This document shows, in pieces, positions 54,047 to 62,010 of a stretch of DNA of 64,000 nt. The notes under the pieces are model-generated. The model had not been told where the DNA came from, searched no databases, and saw nothing but the letters and a program-made list of their open reading frames with translations. The position numbers and the translations under genes were made by a program. This DNA is from Pseudomonas putida. Its GTDB lineage: Bacteria; Pseudomonadota; Gammaproteobacteria; Pseudomonadales; Pseudomonadaceae. Positions within the stretch are counted from its first letter, which is position 1, and each line of letters opens with the position of its first letter. The DNA is taken from contig NZ_CP026115.2 in NCBI RefSeq assembly GCF_009883635.2, forward strand, positions 2,914,001 through 2,978,000. Direction: 5' to 3'.

Positions 54047-55585
54047 ATGAAGATTCGTTCGCAAGTCGGCATGGTCCTGAACCTGGACAAGTGCATCGGC
54101 TGCCACACCTGCTCGATCACCTGCAAGAACGTCTGGACCAGCCGCGAAGGTATGGAATACGCCTGGTTCAACAACGTCGAGAGCAAACCCGGCATCGGCT
54201 ACCCGAAGGAATGGGAAAACCAGGACAAATGGAAAGGCGGCTGGGTGCGTAACCGCGACGGTTCGATCAACCCGCGCATCGGCGGCAAGTTCCGGGTGCT
54301 GGCGAATATCTTCGCCAACCCCGACCTGCCCGCCATCGACGACTATTACGAGCCGTTCGACTTCGATTACCAGCACCTGCACACCGCGCCCCAGGCCAAG
54401 CACCAGCCGGTGGCGCGGCCACGTTCGCTGATCTCCGGCCAGCGCATGGAGAAGATCGAGTGGGGCCCGAACTGGGAAGAGATCCTCGGCACCGAATTCG
54501 CCAAGCGGCGCAAGGACAAGAACTTCGACCAGGTGCAGGCAGACATCTACGGTGAGTACGAAAACACCTTCATGATGTACCTGCCGCGCCTGTGCGAGCA
54601 CTGCCTGAACCCGGCCTGCGCGGCCTCGTGCCCCAGCGGCGCGATCTACAAGCGCGAGGAGGACGGCATCGTCCTCATCGACCAGGAAAAGTGCCGCGGC
54701 TGGCGCATGTGCATCAGCGGCTGCCCGTACAAGAAGATCTACTTCAACTGGAAGAGCGGCAAGTCCGAGAAGTGCATCTTCTGCTACCCGCGCATCGAGG
54801 CCGGCATGCCGACCGTATGCTCGGAAACCTGTGTCGGGCGCATCCGCTACCTGGGAGTGCTGCTGTATGACGCCGACCGTATCTTTGAGGTGGCCAGCAC
54901 CGCAGGCGAACAGGACCTGTACCGCAAGCAGCTGGAAATTTTCCTCGACCCCAACGACCCCAAGGTCATCGAACAGGCCTTGAAGGACGGCGTGCCGCGC
55001 TCGGTCATCGAGGCCGCGCAGCAATCGCCGGTCTACAAGATGGCCGTGGACTGGCAGCTGGCGCTGCCACTGCACCCTGAATACCGCACCTTGCCGATGG
55101 TCTGGTACGTGCCGCCGCTGTCGCCGATCCAGAACGCCGCTGCGGCCGGCAGCGTGAGCATGGATGGTGTGCTGCCCGACGTCGACAGCCTGCGCATTCC
55201 GGTGCGCTACCTGGCCAACATGCTGACGGCGGGTGATGAAGAGCCGGTACGCCTGGCCCTCAAGCGCCTGTTGGCAATGCGCGCCTACAAGCGCGCTGAA
55301 CAGGTGGACGGCATCCGCGACCTGCAGGTGCTGGAGTCGGTCGGCCTGACCCAGGCCCAGTGCGAGGACATGTACCGCTACCTTGCCATCGCCAACTACG
55401 AAGACCGCTACGTGGTGCCGTCGGCGCACCGCGAAGAGGCCATGAGCGACGCCTTCGCCGAACGTTCCGGTTGTGGCTTCAGCTTTGGCAGCGGCTGCGG
55501 CGGCAGCTCCGACACCAACATGTTCGGGGCGAAAAAGGCCAACCGTCGCGACGTACTCAAGACCGTCCAGCTGTGGGAGAAATGA
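54047..55585 (+). CDS. narH: Respiratory nitrate reductase beta subunit NarH
   Basis: The electron-transfer subunit (512 residues), with four iron-sulfur clusters. The cysteine groups are CIGCHTCSITCKNVW near the N-terminus, then CEHCLNPACAASCPSG, CRGWRMCISGCPYKK and CIFCYPRIEAG, with Trp in CRGWRMC marking the [3Fe-4S] cluster as in E. coli NarH. It lies ten bases after narG. Its stop at 55583-55585 is two bases before the narJ start used here. The tail has a CGFSFGSGCGG segment. Confidence 0.97.
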   Translation: MKIRSQVGMVLNLDKCIGCHTCSITCKNVWTSREGMEYAWFNNVESKPGIGYPKEWENQDKWKGGWVRNRDGSINPRIGGKFRVLANIFANPDLPAIDDYYEPFDFDYQHLHTAPQAKHQPVARPRSLISGQRMEKIEWGPNWEEILGTEFAKRRKDKNFDQVQADIYGEYENTFMMYLPRLCEHCLNPACAASCPSGAIYKREEDGIVLIDQEKCRGWRMCISGCPYKKIYFNWKSGKSEKCIFCYPRIEAGMPTVCSETCVGRIRYLGVLLYDADRIFEVASTAGEQDLYRKQLEIFLDPNDPKVIEQALKDGVPRSVIEAAQQSPVYKMAVDWQLALPLHPEYRTLPMVWYVPPLSPIQNAAAAGSVSMDGVLPDVDSLRIPVRYLANMLTAGDEEPVRLALKRLLAMRAYKRAEQVDGIRDLQVLESVGLTQAQCEDMYRYLAIANYEDRYVVPSAHREEAMSDAFAERSGCGFSFGSGCGGSSDTNMFGAKKANRRDVLKTVQLWEK

Positions 55586-55587
55586 AC

Positions 55588-56340
55588 ATGCGCATTCTCA
55601 AGGTGATTGCCCTGTTGCTCGACTACCCCGATGAGGCGTTGGTCCAGGGCTACGAAGAACTGGCGGTTGCGATCGACACCGCCCGCGAGATCAGCCCGGC
55701 GCAGCGTGCGGCCCTGCGGTGCCTGCTCGACGAACTGGCCGGCGACGACACCATGGAGGTGCAGGCCCGTTACGACGGCCTGTTCGAGCGTGGCCGCGCT
55801 GTGTCGCTGTTGCTGTTCGAGCATGTGCACGGTGAGTCTCGCGATCGTGGCCAGGCCATGGTCGACCTGATGGCCCAGTACGAGGAAGCGGGTTTTGCCA
55901 TCGGCGTGCGTGAGCTGCCCGACTACATCCCGCTGTACCTGGAGTACCTGTCCACCCGCGACGACCTGACCGCCCGCGAAGGGCTGGCCGACGTGGCACA
56001 CCTGCTGGCGCTGCTGGCTGCACGCCTGGAAGAGCGCGACAGCCGCTATGCCGCGTGCCTGCGCGCCTTGTTGCAGATTGCCGGGGTCAACCCACAAACG
56101 GTAATGGAGGCAGCCCGCGAGCGTGTGGTGGAAGAGCTACGCGACGATTCGCTGGAGGCCATGGACAAGGTTTGGGAGGAGGAGGCCGTGGACTTCCTCA
56201 AGGCTGAGCAGCAGGAGCGTTGCCCGAGCCAGCCACGGGCGCCGGGCAAGGCGCGTGAAGAGGTGCCGGTGCCGTTGCACTGGGTCGATTTCAAGCAAGG
56301 CGGGCCGGATACCCCGGCCTGGGAGGTGCACAATGTCTAA
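55588..56340 (+). CDS. narJ: Nitrate reductase chaperone NarJ
   Basis: A 250-residue assembly factor that keeps NarG open for cofactor insertion and holds NarGH off the membrane until ready. The TorD/NarJ fold is seen in VIALLLDYPDEALVQGYEEL, GFAIGVRELPDYIPLYLEYL and LLALLAARLEERDSRYAACL. Two ATGs are possible: 55582 overlaps the narH stop, while 55588 has GGGAG at the better distance of eight bases and is used here. Its 3' end overlaps narI by eight bases. Confidence 0.94.
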   Translation: MRILKVIALLLDYPDEALVQGYEELAVAIDTAREISPAQRAALRCLLDELAGDDTMEVQARYDGLFERGRAVSLLLFEHVHGESRDRGQAMVDLMAQYEEAGFAIGVRELPDYIPLYLEYLSTRDDLTAREGLADVAHLLALLAARLEERDSRYAACLRALLQIAGVNPQTVMEAARERVVEELRDDSLEAMDKVWEEEAVDFLKAEQQERCPSQPRAPGKAREEVPVPLHWVDFKQGGPDTPAWEVHNV

Positions 56341-57028
56341 CGTCAACCTGCTGGTGTTCGGGGTCTACCCGTACATTGCCCTGGCTGTTTGCCTGATCGG
56401 CAGCTGGGCACGCTTCGACCTGTCGCAGTACAGCTGGAAGGCCGGCTCCAGCCAGATCTTCAGCCAGACCCCGGCGGACCAGCGCTACATGCGCGTGGCC
56501 AGCAACCTGTTCCACGTCGGCGTGCTGTTCATCCTGGCCGGCCACTTCGTCGGCCTGCTGACCCCTGAGGCGGTTTACCACCGCTTCATCGGCACCGCCG
56601 AGAAGCAGCTGCTGGCGATGGTTTCGGGTGGTTTCTTCGGCGTGCTGTGCTTCTTCGGCCTGATCATGCTGCTGTACCGCCGGGTGTTCAACCCACGGGT
56701 TCGGGCCAGTTCGAGTTTCTCCGACATCATGATCCTGGTGGTGCTGCTGGTGCAGCTGTCGCTTGGCCTGATGACCATCGTTGCCTCCACCCAGCACCTG
56801 GATGGCTCGGTGATGGTGATGCTGGCCGACTGGGCGCAATACACCGTGACCCTGCAGCCGCAGCTGGCCGCACAGGCCATCGCCCCGGTAGGCCTGGTGT
56901 ACAAGCTGCACGTGGCGTTGGGCCTGACCCTGTTCGTGCTGTTCCCGTTTACCCGCCTGGTGCACTTCGTCAGCGCCCCGGTGTGGTACCTGGGCCGGCG
57001 CTACCAGATCGTGCGGCAAAAAGGCTGA
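56333..57028 (+). CDS. narI: Respiratory nitrate reductase gamma subunit NarI
   Basis: The 231-residue membrane cytochrome b that takes electrons from quinol. Five membrane segments are visible. The heme ligands are all present: His61 and His71 (NLFHVGVLFILAGHFVG), and His193 and His211 (KLHVALGL and RLVHFVSAP), with spacings of 10 and 18 as in E. coli. GGGAGG lies six bases before the ATG, within narJ. Confidence 0.96.
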   Translation: MSNVNLLVFGVYPYIALAVCLIGSWARFDLSQYSWKAGSSQIFSQTPADQRYMRVASNLFHVGVLFILAGHFVGLLTPEAVYHRFIGTAEKQLLAMVSGGFFGVLCFFGLIMLLYRRVFNPRVRASSSFSDIMILVVLLVQLSLGLMTIVASTQHLDGSVMVMLADWAQYTVTLQPQLAAQAIAPVGLVYKLHVALGLTLFVLFPFTRLVHFVSAPVWYLGRRYQIVRQKG

Positions 57029-57043
57029 ACAGGAGAAACCACC

Positions 57044-57859
57044 ATGCAAGCGTCTGCATTGATTGCCACCAGCGAGCAGCAGTGGCCGCGGATTACCGTC
57101 AACGGCGTGGCCATCGCGGGCGACGCCATTGCCCGGGAGCTGCAGTATCACCCGGCGGATGATCGCGATGAGGCGGTCTTCCTCGCCAGCCAGGCGCTGG
57201 TAGTTCGCGAGCTGCTGCAGCAGCGTATTGCCGAACTGGGCCTACAGGCCGAATGCACCGACGGTGAGAGCGAGGAAGAGGCATTGACCCGCCTGCTGAT
57301 CGAACAGGAGCTGGCGCTGCCGGGTGCCGATGAGGAGATTTGTCGGCATTACTTCGACAGCAACCGCGAACGCTATGCGACCGCGCCGTTGCTGGCCGTG
57401 CGCCATATCCTGCTGGCCTGTGCGCCGGACGATGCCGAGGGCCGCAGCCAGGCCCGGGAGCAGGCTACCGTGCTGATCACCCGCCTGACCGAAGACGGTT
57501 CGCGCTTTGCCGAATTGGCCCTGGCCCATTCGGCCTGCCCATCGAAAGCGCAGGGTGGGGCGCTGGGGCAGATCAGCCAAGGGCAGACCGTTCCAGAGTT
57601 TGAGCGGCAGTTGCTGCGCTTGCCGTTGGGGCTGGCACTGCAGCCGCTGGAGAGCCGATATGGCGTGCATCTGGTGTGGGTTGATCAGCGCATCGAAGGG
57701 CGGGCGTTGCCGTTCGAGGTGGTGCATGAGGCGATTCGCGCCGAGCTGGATCAGCGGGTGTGGCAGGTGGCGGTGGGGCAGTATCTCGGCAACCTGATAG
57801 GCCAGGCCGACATCCGCGGGATCCTGCTCGATGGCAGCTCAGGCCCGTTGGTTCAGTAA
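57044..57859 (+). CDS. Parvulin-type peptidyl-prolyl isomerase (NifM-like)
   Basis: A 271-residue protein. The N-terminal half is helical (LASQALVVRELLQQRIAELG); the C-terminal half is a parvulin domain, with LLAVRHILLACAPDDAEGRS, FAELALAHSACPSKAQGGAL and GQISQGQTVPEFERQLLRLP. No signal peptide or membrane segment is seen, so it should act in the cytoplasm. P. aeruginosa has a related gene at the same place after narI. A role in folding or maturation of the nitrate reductase is likely, but shown here only by context. Confidence 0.88.
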   Translation: MQASALIATSEQQWPRITVNGVAIAGDAIARELQYHPADDRDEAVFLASQALVVRELLQQRIAELGLQAECTDGESEEEALTRLLIEQELALPGADEEICRHYFDSNRERYATAPLLAVRHILLACAPDDAEGRSQAREQATVLITRLTEDGSRFAELALAHSACPSKAQGGALGQISQGQTVPEFERQLLRLPLGLALQPLESRYGVHLVWVDQRIEGRALPFEVVHEAIRAELDQRVWQVAVGQYLGNLIGQADIRGILLDGSSGPLVQ

Positions 57860-57932
57860 CAACCTCAATGGCCTCTTCGCGGCGGTTCGGCGTCCCGACA
57901 TGCCCGCGAATGCGGCCTAAAGGATGACTTCC

Positions 57933-58922
57933 ATGACCACCCAACTGCTCGACGGCTGCGGCCGCAAGATCGACTACCTGCGCATTTCGGTCACCGACCG
58001 CTGCGATTTGCGCTGCATCTACTGCATGGCCGAAACCATGCAGTTCCTCCCCCGTCAGCAAGTGCTGACCCTGGAAGAAATCGAGCGTACAGCCCACCTG
58101 TTCGTAAGCCAGGGCGTGCGCAAGATCCGCCTCACGGGTGGCGAGCCGCTGGTACGCCCCGGCATCGTCGGCCTGTGCGAGCGCATCGCCGCCATGCCCG
58201 GGTTGCACGAGCTGGTGATGACCAGCAACGGCTCGCAATTGCTCAAGCTCGCCCAACCCCTGGCTGATGCCGGGGTCAAACGCCTCAACATCAGCCTGGA
58301 TACCCTCGACCCGGAACGCTTTCGCAGCATCACCCGTACCGGAGAGCTGGGCCGCGTGCTGCGTGGAATCGACGCCGCCCGCAAGGCTGGCTTCAGCGCC
58401 ATCAAGCTCAACATCGTGGCCCTGCATGGGCGCAATTCCGATGAAGTCCCGGCGTTGGTCGACTTCGCCATCGCCAACGGCCTGGACATCAGTTTCATCG
58501 AAGAGATGCCGCTGGGCGATGTCGGTCGCTCACGGGACGAAACTCACTGCTCCAGCGCCTGGGTGCGCGAGCGCATTGCCGAGCGCTACAGCCTGATCGA
58601 CAGCGCCGAGCAGAGTGGCGGCCCGGCCCGCTACGTGCGCGTCATCGGTCACCCGGAAACACGGATCGGCTTCATCTCACCGATCAGCCAGCACTTCTGC
58701 GACACCTGCAACCGCGTGCGCATGACCGCCGAGGGGCGGTTGCTGCTGTGCCTTGGTCACGAGCACTCGCTGGACATGCGCGGGCTGCTGCGACGTTATC
58801 CAGGGGAAGATGGCCCGGTGCTCGATGCAATCCACCAGGCCCTGTTGCACAAGCCTGCGCAGCACGTCTTCGGCAGCGACGATGTGCAAGTGTTGCGCTT
58901 CATGAATGCCAGCGGTGGTTGA
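57933..58922 (+). CDS. moaA: GTP 3',8-cyclase MoaA
   Basis: The radical SAM enzyme (329 residues) that begins molybdenum cofactor synthesis from GTP. The radical SAM cluster ligands are Cys24, Cys28 and Cys31 ([13 protein letters not shown]), and the C-terminal cluster is in [18 protein letters not shown]. The tail ends SGG, a feature needed for activity in the family. The ATG at 57933 has AAAGGA eight bases upstream, whereas the ATG at 57924 overlaps that site. It is the last gene of the nar operon, providing dedicated cofactor supply. Confidence 0.95.
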   Translation: MTTQLLDGCGRKIDYLRISVTDRCDLRCIYCMAETMQFLPRQQVLTLEEIERTAHLFVSQGVRKIRLTGGEPLVRPGIVGLCERIAAMPGLHELVMTSNGSQLLKLAQPLADAGVKRLNISLDTLDPERFRSITRTGELGRVLRGIDAARKAGFSAIKLNIVALHGRNSDEVPALVDFAIANGLDISFIEEMPLGDVGRSRDETHCSSAWVRERIAERYSLIDSAEQSGGPARYVRVIGHPETRIGFISPISQHFCDTCNRVRMTAEGRLLLCLGHEHSLDMRGLLRRYPGEDGPVLDAIHQALLHKPAQHVFGSDDVQVLRFMNASGG

Positions 58923-58969
58923 AACACTGATATAGGTCATTTGCTTGATCTATGCACAACATATAGTGG
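58923..58969 (+). promoter_or_regulatory. NrdR box, with a weaker partner, upstream of nrdD
   Basis: GCACAACATATAGTGG at 58954-58969 matches the NrdR consensus ACACWATATATWGTGT at 13 of 16 positions. Exactly 31 bases upstream is a second ATATAG core (58930-58935) whose flanks are degenerate. NrdR sites come in pairs about three helical turns apart, so the spacing supports the pair although the upstream copy is poor. The site begins right after the moaA stop. Confidence 0.65.
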
Positions 58970-59012
58970 TCTAACGATTTATGACTACTAGATGATGTGT
59001 TCTGGAGGCCAG

Positions 59013-60755
59013 ATGTACAGGGAGCAAGAGGTGCCGCGCGGGAGGCGGTCGATCGAGGTTGCGCAGGCCATGAACGAGTACCTGTCACGCCAGGACTGGC
59101 GCGTGCAGGCCAACGCCAACCAGGGCTATTCGCTGGGTGGCCTGGTGCTCAATGTGTCGGGCAAGGTCACTGCCAATTACTGGCTCGATGAGATCTACCG
59201 CGCCGAAATCGGTGACGCGCACCGCGAGGGCGACCTCCACCTGCACGACCTCGACATGCTGGCCGGCTACTGCGCCGGCTGGTCACTGCGCAGCCTGCTG
59301 CACGAAGGCTTCAACGGCGTACCCGGGCGGGTCGAAGCTGGGCCACCCAGGCACCTGACCAGCGCCCTCGGGCAGATGGTCAACTTCCTCGGCACCTTGC
59401 AGAACGAATGGGCTGGCGCCCAGGCATTCAGCTCGTTCGACACCTACCTCGCGCCCTTCGTACGTAACGACCGGCTGGAATATCCACAGGTGCGCCAGGC
59501 CCTGCAGGAGTTCATCTACAACCTCAACGTGCCTTCACGCTGGGGCAGCCAGACCCCGTTCACCAACCTCACCTTCGACTGGGTCTGCCCCGAAGACCTG
59601 CGTGAGCAGGTGCCGCTCATCGCGGGTGAAGAAATGCCTTTCGCCTACGGCGAACTGCAGGCTGAAATGGACCTGCTCAACCGTGCCTACATCGAAGTGA
59701 TGATGGCCGGCGACGCCAAAGGCCGGGTGTTCACCTTTCCGATCCCGACCTACAACATCACCCACGACTTCCCCTGGGACAGCGACAACGCCGGGCGCCT
59801 GTTCGAAATGACCGCCCGCTACGGCTTGCCGTACTTCCAGAACTTTCTCAATTCCGATATGCAGCCCAACCAGGTGCGCTCGATGTGCTGCCGCCTGCAA
59901 CTGGACGTGCGTGAACTGCTCAAGCGCGGCAATGGCCTGTTCGGCTCGGCCGAGCAGACCGGCTCACTGGGTGTGGTAACGCTCAACTGCGCTCGCTTGG
60001 GGTACCTGTACCCCGGCGATTCGACCGGTTTGTACGCACGCCTCGACGCCCTGCTGGAGCTGGCCTTCGAAAGCCTTGAGCGCAAGCGCGAAGTGATCCA
60101 GCGCTACATGGACAACGGCCTGTTCCCCTATACCCGGCGCTACCTCGGCACACTGCGCAACCACTTCTCCACCATCGGCGTGAATGGCCTGCACGAGATG
60201 CTGCGCAACTACACCGGTGACCGCGACGCCCTGCATACCGAGGCCGGCCGCGCCTTCGCCCTGGCGCTGCTCGACCACGTGCGCAAGCGCCTGGTGGCCT
60301 TTCAGGAGCGTAGCGGCCACCTCTACAACCTTGAAGCCACACCCGCCGAAGGCACCACCTACCGCTTTGCGCGCGAGGACCGCAAACGCTTCCCGGGCAT
60401 TCTCCAGGCCGGCACGCCCGAGGCCCCGTACTACACCAATTCTTCGCAACTGCCGGTGGGTCTCACCGACGACCCGTTCGAAGCGCTGGAGCTGCAGGAT
60501 GCGTTGCAGTGCAAGTACACCGGCGGGACAGTGCTGCACCTGTACATGGCCGAGCGCATCAGCTCGAGCCAGGCCTGCAAGCAGTTGGTGCGCACTGCGC
60601 TAAGCCGCTTCCGGCTGCCTTACCTGACCGTGACACCGACCTTTTCGATCTGCCCGGTGCACGGTTACCTGGCGGGGGAGCACGAGTTCTGCCCCCGTTG
60701 TGATGAAGCGTTGATAAAGGAGCACGAGCATGAATGCACAGCAGCCACTGCCTGA
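59013..60755 (+). CDS. nrdD: Anaerobic ribonucleoside-triphosphate reductase, main subunit, lacking the glycyl-radical segment and ATP-cone
   Basis: A 580-residue class III ribonucleotide reductase, which makes deoxyribonucleotides without oxygen. The catalytic barrel includes VNFLGTLQNEWAGAQAFSSF, TNLTFDWVCPED, FTFPIPTYNITHDFPWDSDN, RSMCCRLQLD, and the zinc site FSICPVHGYLAGEHEFCPRC. The frame then stops (ECTAATA) before the glycyl-radical loop, which is in a separate overlapping ORF (60730-60879). The N-terminus begins at MYREQEVPRGRRSIEVAQAM and runs straight into the catalytic domain, so the ATP-cone of E. coli NrdD is missing. The ATG at 59013 has GGAGG four bases upstream; ATGs at 58992 and 58995 have none. 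Confidence 0.9.
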   Translation: MYREQEVPRGRRSIEVAQAMNEYLSRQDWRVQANANQGYSLGGLVLNVSGKVTANYWLDEIYRAEIGDAHREGDLHLHDLDMLAGYCAGWSLRSLLHEGFNGVPGRVEAGPPRHLTSALGQMVNFLGTLQNEWAGAQAFSSFDTYLAPFVRNDRLEYPQVRQALQEFIYNLNVPSRWGSQTPFTNLTFDWVCPEDLREQVPLIAGEEMPFAYGELQAEMDLLNRAYIEVMMAGDAKGRVFTFPIPTYNITHDFPWDSDNAGRLFEMTARYGLPYFQNFLNSDMQPNQVRSMCCRLQLDVRELLKRGNGLFGSAEQTGSLGVVTLNCARLGYLYPGDSTGLYARLDALLELAFESLERKREVIQRYMDNGLFPYTRRYLGTLRNHFSTIGVNGLHEMLRNYTGDRDALHTEAGRAFALALLDHVRKRLVAFQERSGHLYNLEATPAEGTTYRFAREDRKRFPGILQAGTPEAPYYTNSSQLPVGLTDDPFEALELQDALQCKYTGGTVLHLYMAERISSSQACKQLVRTALSRFRLPYLTVTPTFSICPVHGYLAGEHEFCPRCDEALIKEHEHECTAATA

Positions 60756-60879
60756 AGAGAAACGCCAGCGTTGCGAGGTGTGGACCCGGGTAATGGGTTA
60801 CCATCGGCCCGTGGCCGCCTTCAACCCCGGTAAACAGTCCGAACACCAGGAACGCCAGCACTTCCGCGAGCGGCGCTGA
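60730..60879 (+). CDS. Separate glycyl-radical segment of NrdD (49 residues)
   Basis: This short ORF encodes MNAQQPLPEEKRQRCEVWTR then VMGYHRPVAAFNPGKQSEHQ and a basic tail. The RVMGYHRPV core with Gly23 corresponds to the C-terminal glycyl-radical loop that ends class III reductases. It is in another frame from nrdD (offset +1) and overlaps its last 26 bases. AAAGGAG at 60716-60722, seven bases before the ATG, is a near-perfect ribosome site, which argues for a true separate gene over a sequencing error. The protein would have to dock onto the main subunit, as YfiD does with pyruvate formate-lyase. Confidence 0.85.
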   Translation: MNAQQPLPEEKRQRCEVWTRVMGYHRPVAAFNPGKQSEHQERQHFRERR

Positions 60880-60901
60880 CATTCCAGACCTGACGCAGAT
60901 C

Positions 60902-60915
60902 TTGTAGGAGCGGCC
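60902..60915. repeat. Fragment of a REP element before nrdG
   Basis: TTGTAGGAGCGGCC matches the outer end of P. putida REP elements (TGTAGGAGCGG). No palindromic partner is present, so it appears to be a remnant. It lies just upstream of the nrdG ribosome site. Confidence 0.5.
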
Positions 60916-60928
60916 AACAGGAGCGCCC

Positions 60929-61639
60929 ATGCCGACTTCCAACCCCAATTGCCAAGCCAGCGCCCTGCGCATCGGCGGCCTGCAACCCCTGACCACCCTC
61001 GACTACCCCGACCACCTCACCTGCGTGGTCTTCTGCCAAGGCTGCGCCTGGCGCTGCCGCTACTGCCACAACCCTGAACTGATCCCGCGCAACCCCGAGC
61101 CCGGCGTTCCCTGGAACGACGTGCTCGAACTCCTCGACCGCCGCCAGGGCCTGCTCCAGGCCGTGGTCTTCAGCGGCGGTGAAGCCACCCTGCAACCGGC
61201 CCTGCCCGCCGCCATGCGTACCGTGCGCGAGCGCGGGTTCAAGGTTGGGTTGCACACCGCCGGCATTCGCCCTGGTGCATTAAGCCGGGTGCTGCCGTAT
61301 TGCGACTGGGTAGGGATGGACGTCAAGGCGCTGGAGGAAGACTGCCAGCTGATCACTGGCGTGCGCGGCAGCGGGCGGGCGAACTGGGCCAGCCTGGAGA
61401 TGTTGCTGCGCAGCGGCGTTGAGTATGAGTGCCGGACTACGGTGCATTGGGGGTTATTCGATGGGCAGCGGGTGCGGAGGCTGGGAGAGCGGCTGGCAGG
61501 GGCGGGGGTGAAGCGGTTTGTGGTGCAGCTGGCGCGGGTGGGGCGGGTGTTGGATCAGGCGTTGGGGGAGGTGCCTAGGCCTGATGGCGTTGAACGTGTT
61601 TGGGGTATTTGGGGCAATTGTTTGAATACTTTGAGGTGA
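60929..61639 (+). CDS. nrdG: Anaerobic ribonucleotide reductase activase NrdG
   Basis: A 236-residue radical SAM protein that generates the glycyl radical on NrdD. The cluster motif is CAWRCRYC (Cys39, Cys43, Cys46) with another Cys36 just before, in FCQGCAWRCRYCHNPELIPR; GGEATLQPAL is the SAM-binding GGE motif. It is longer than E. coli NrdG (about 154 residues) and resembles the larger Pseudomonas type. AGGAG lies six bases before the ATG. It follows the glycyl-radical ORF by 49 bases. Confidence 0.92.
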   Translation: MPTSNPNCQASALRIGGLQPLTTLDYPDHLTCVVFCQGCAWRCRYCHNPELIPRNPEPGVPWNDVLELLDRRQGLLQAVVFSGGEATLQPALPAAMRTVRERGFKVGLHTAGIRPGALSRVLPYCDWVGMDVKALEEDCQLITGVRGSGRANWASLEMLLRSGVEYECRTTVHWGLFDGQRVRRLGERLAGAGVKRFVVQLARVGRVLDQALGEVPRPDGVERVWGIWGNCLNTLR

Positions 61640-61747
61640 AGGAGGTGTGAAATATTGAGAACAGGGGTATTAAGCCGCTGGATGGACAACCAGCTAGTCA
61701 GTGTGATGTGAAATTCTGAGCACTCGAGGCCATGGATTCGCTTCTTG

Positions 61748-61772
61748 TCGTATCGCCAATTTGGCGATACGA
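61748..61772. promoter_or_regulatory. 25-bp perfect palindrome over a promoter, likely operator
   Basis: TCGTATCGCCAA (61748-61759) and TTGGCGATACGA (61761-61772) are exact inverse arms around one T. It overlaps a promoter-like pair, TTGTCG (61745-61750) and TACGAT (61768-61773), spaced 17 bases. Transcription would start at about 61780, which is the A of the ATG used for the DUF4160 gene. The second gene of the pair encodes a helix-turn-helix protein that could bind here. Confidence 0.7.
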
Positions 61773-61779
61773 TCAAGGC

Positions 61780-62010
61780 ATGTCGACCAAATACCGATTT
61801 CGCGAAAAGTACCGTATCGAGCTAAGGGAAAGGGATCACCTACCGCCTCACGTGCATCTCACGGGTGGAGGGGTAGACGTGGTGATCAGTCTGGAATCTG
61901 TGACTGTTACCCAAGGCAGAGCACCAGCCAAAGTGATGCAAGAGGCCTTAGCGTGGGTCGCGGCCAATCAGGCCGATCTGTTGAAGGAGTGGATGAAATG
62001 GCATCGATGA
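61780..62010 (+). CDS. DUF4160 domain protein, possible toxin of a TA-like pair
   Basis: A 76-residue protein of the DUF4160 family, whose signature is RDHLPPHVHL at about residues 18-27, with a C-terminal helix QEALAWVAANQADLLKEWMK. DUF4160 genes commonly sit beside DUF2442 genes and such pairs have been proposed as toxin-antitoxin systems. The ATG at 61780 follows the palindrome directly and has no proper ribosome site (AAGG is only one base away), so translation may be leaderless; an in-frame ATG at 61732 would add 16 residues that span the palindrome. It overlaps the next gene by 13 bases. Confidence 0.8.
   Translation: MSTKYRFREKYRIELRERDHLPPHVHLTGGGVDVVISLESVTVTQGRAPAKVMQEALAWVAANQADLLKEWMKWHR

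Noticed and set aside
50275..54195. A 1306-codon minus-strand frame opposite narG
   Set aside because: It is a by-product of GC-rich codon use in narG; its translation has no recognisable domain and narG is certain.
58940..58965. An ANR box before nrdD (TTGATCTATGCACAA)
   Set aside because: Only the left half fits; the right half matches at one of five positions. The NrdR reading explains the sequence better.
60710..60760. A sequencing frameshift as the cause of the split nrdD
   Set aside because: Not excluded, but the second ORF has its own ATG and a near-perfect ribosome site at seven bases, which chance would rarely give; kept as a test in the finding.
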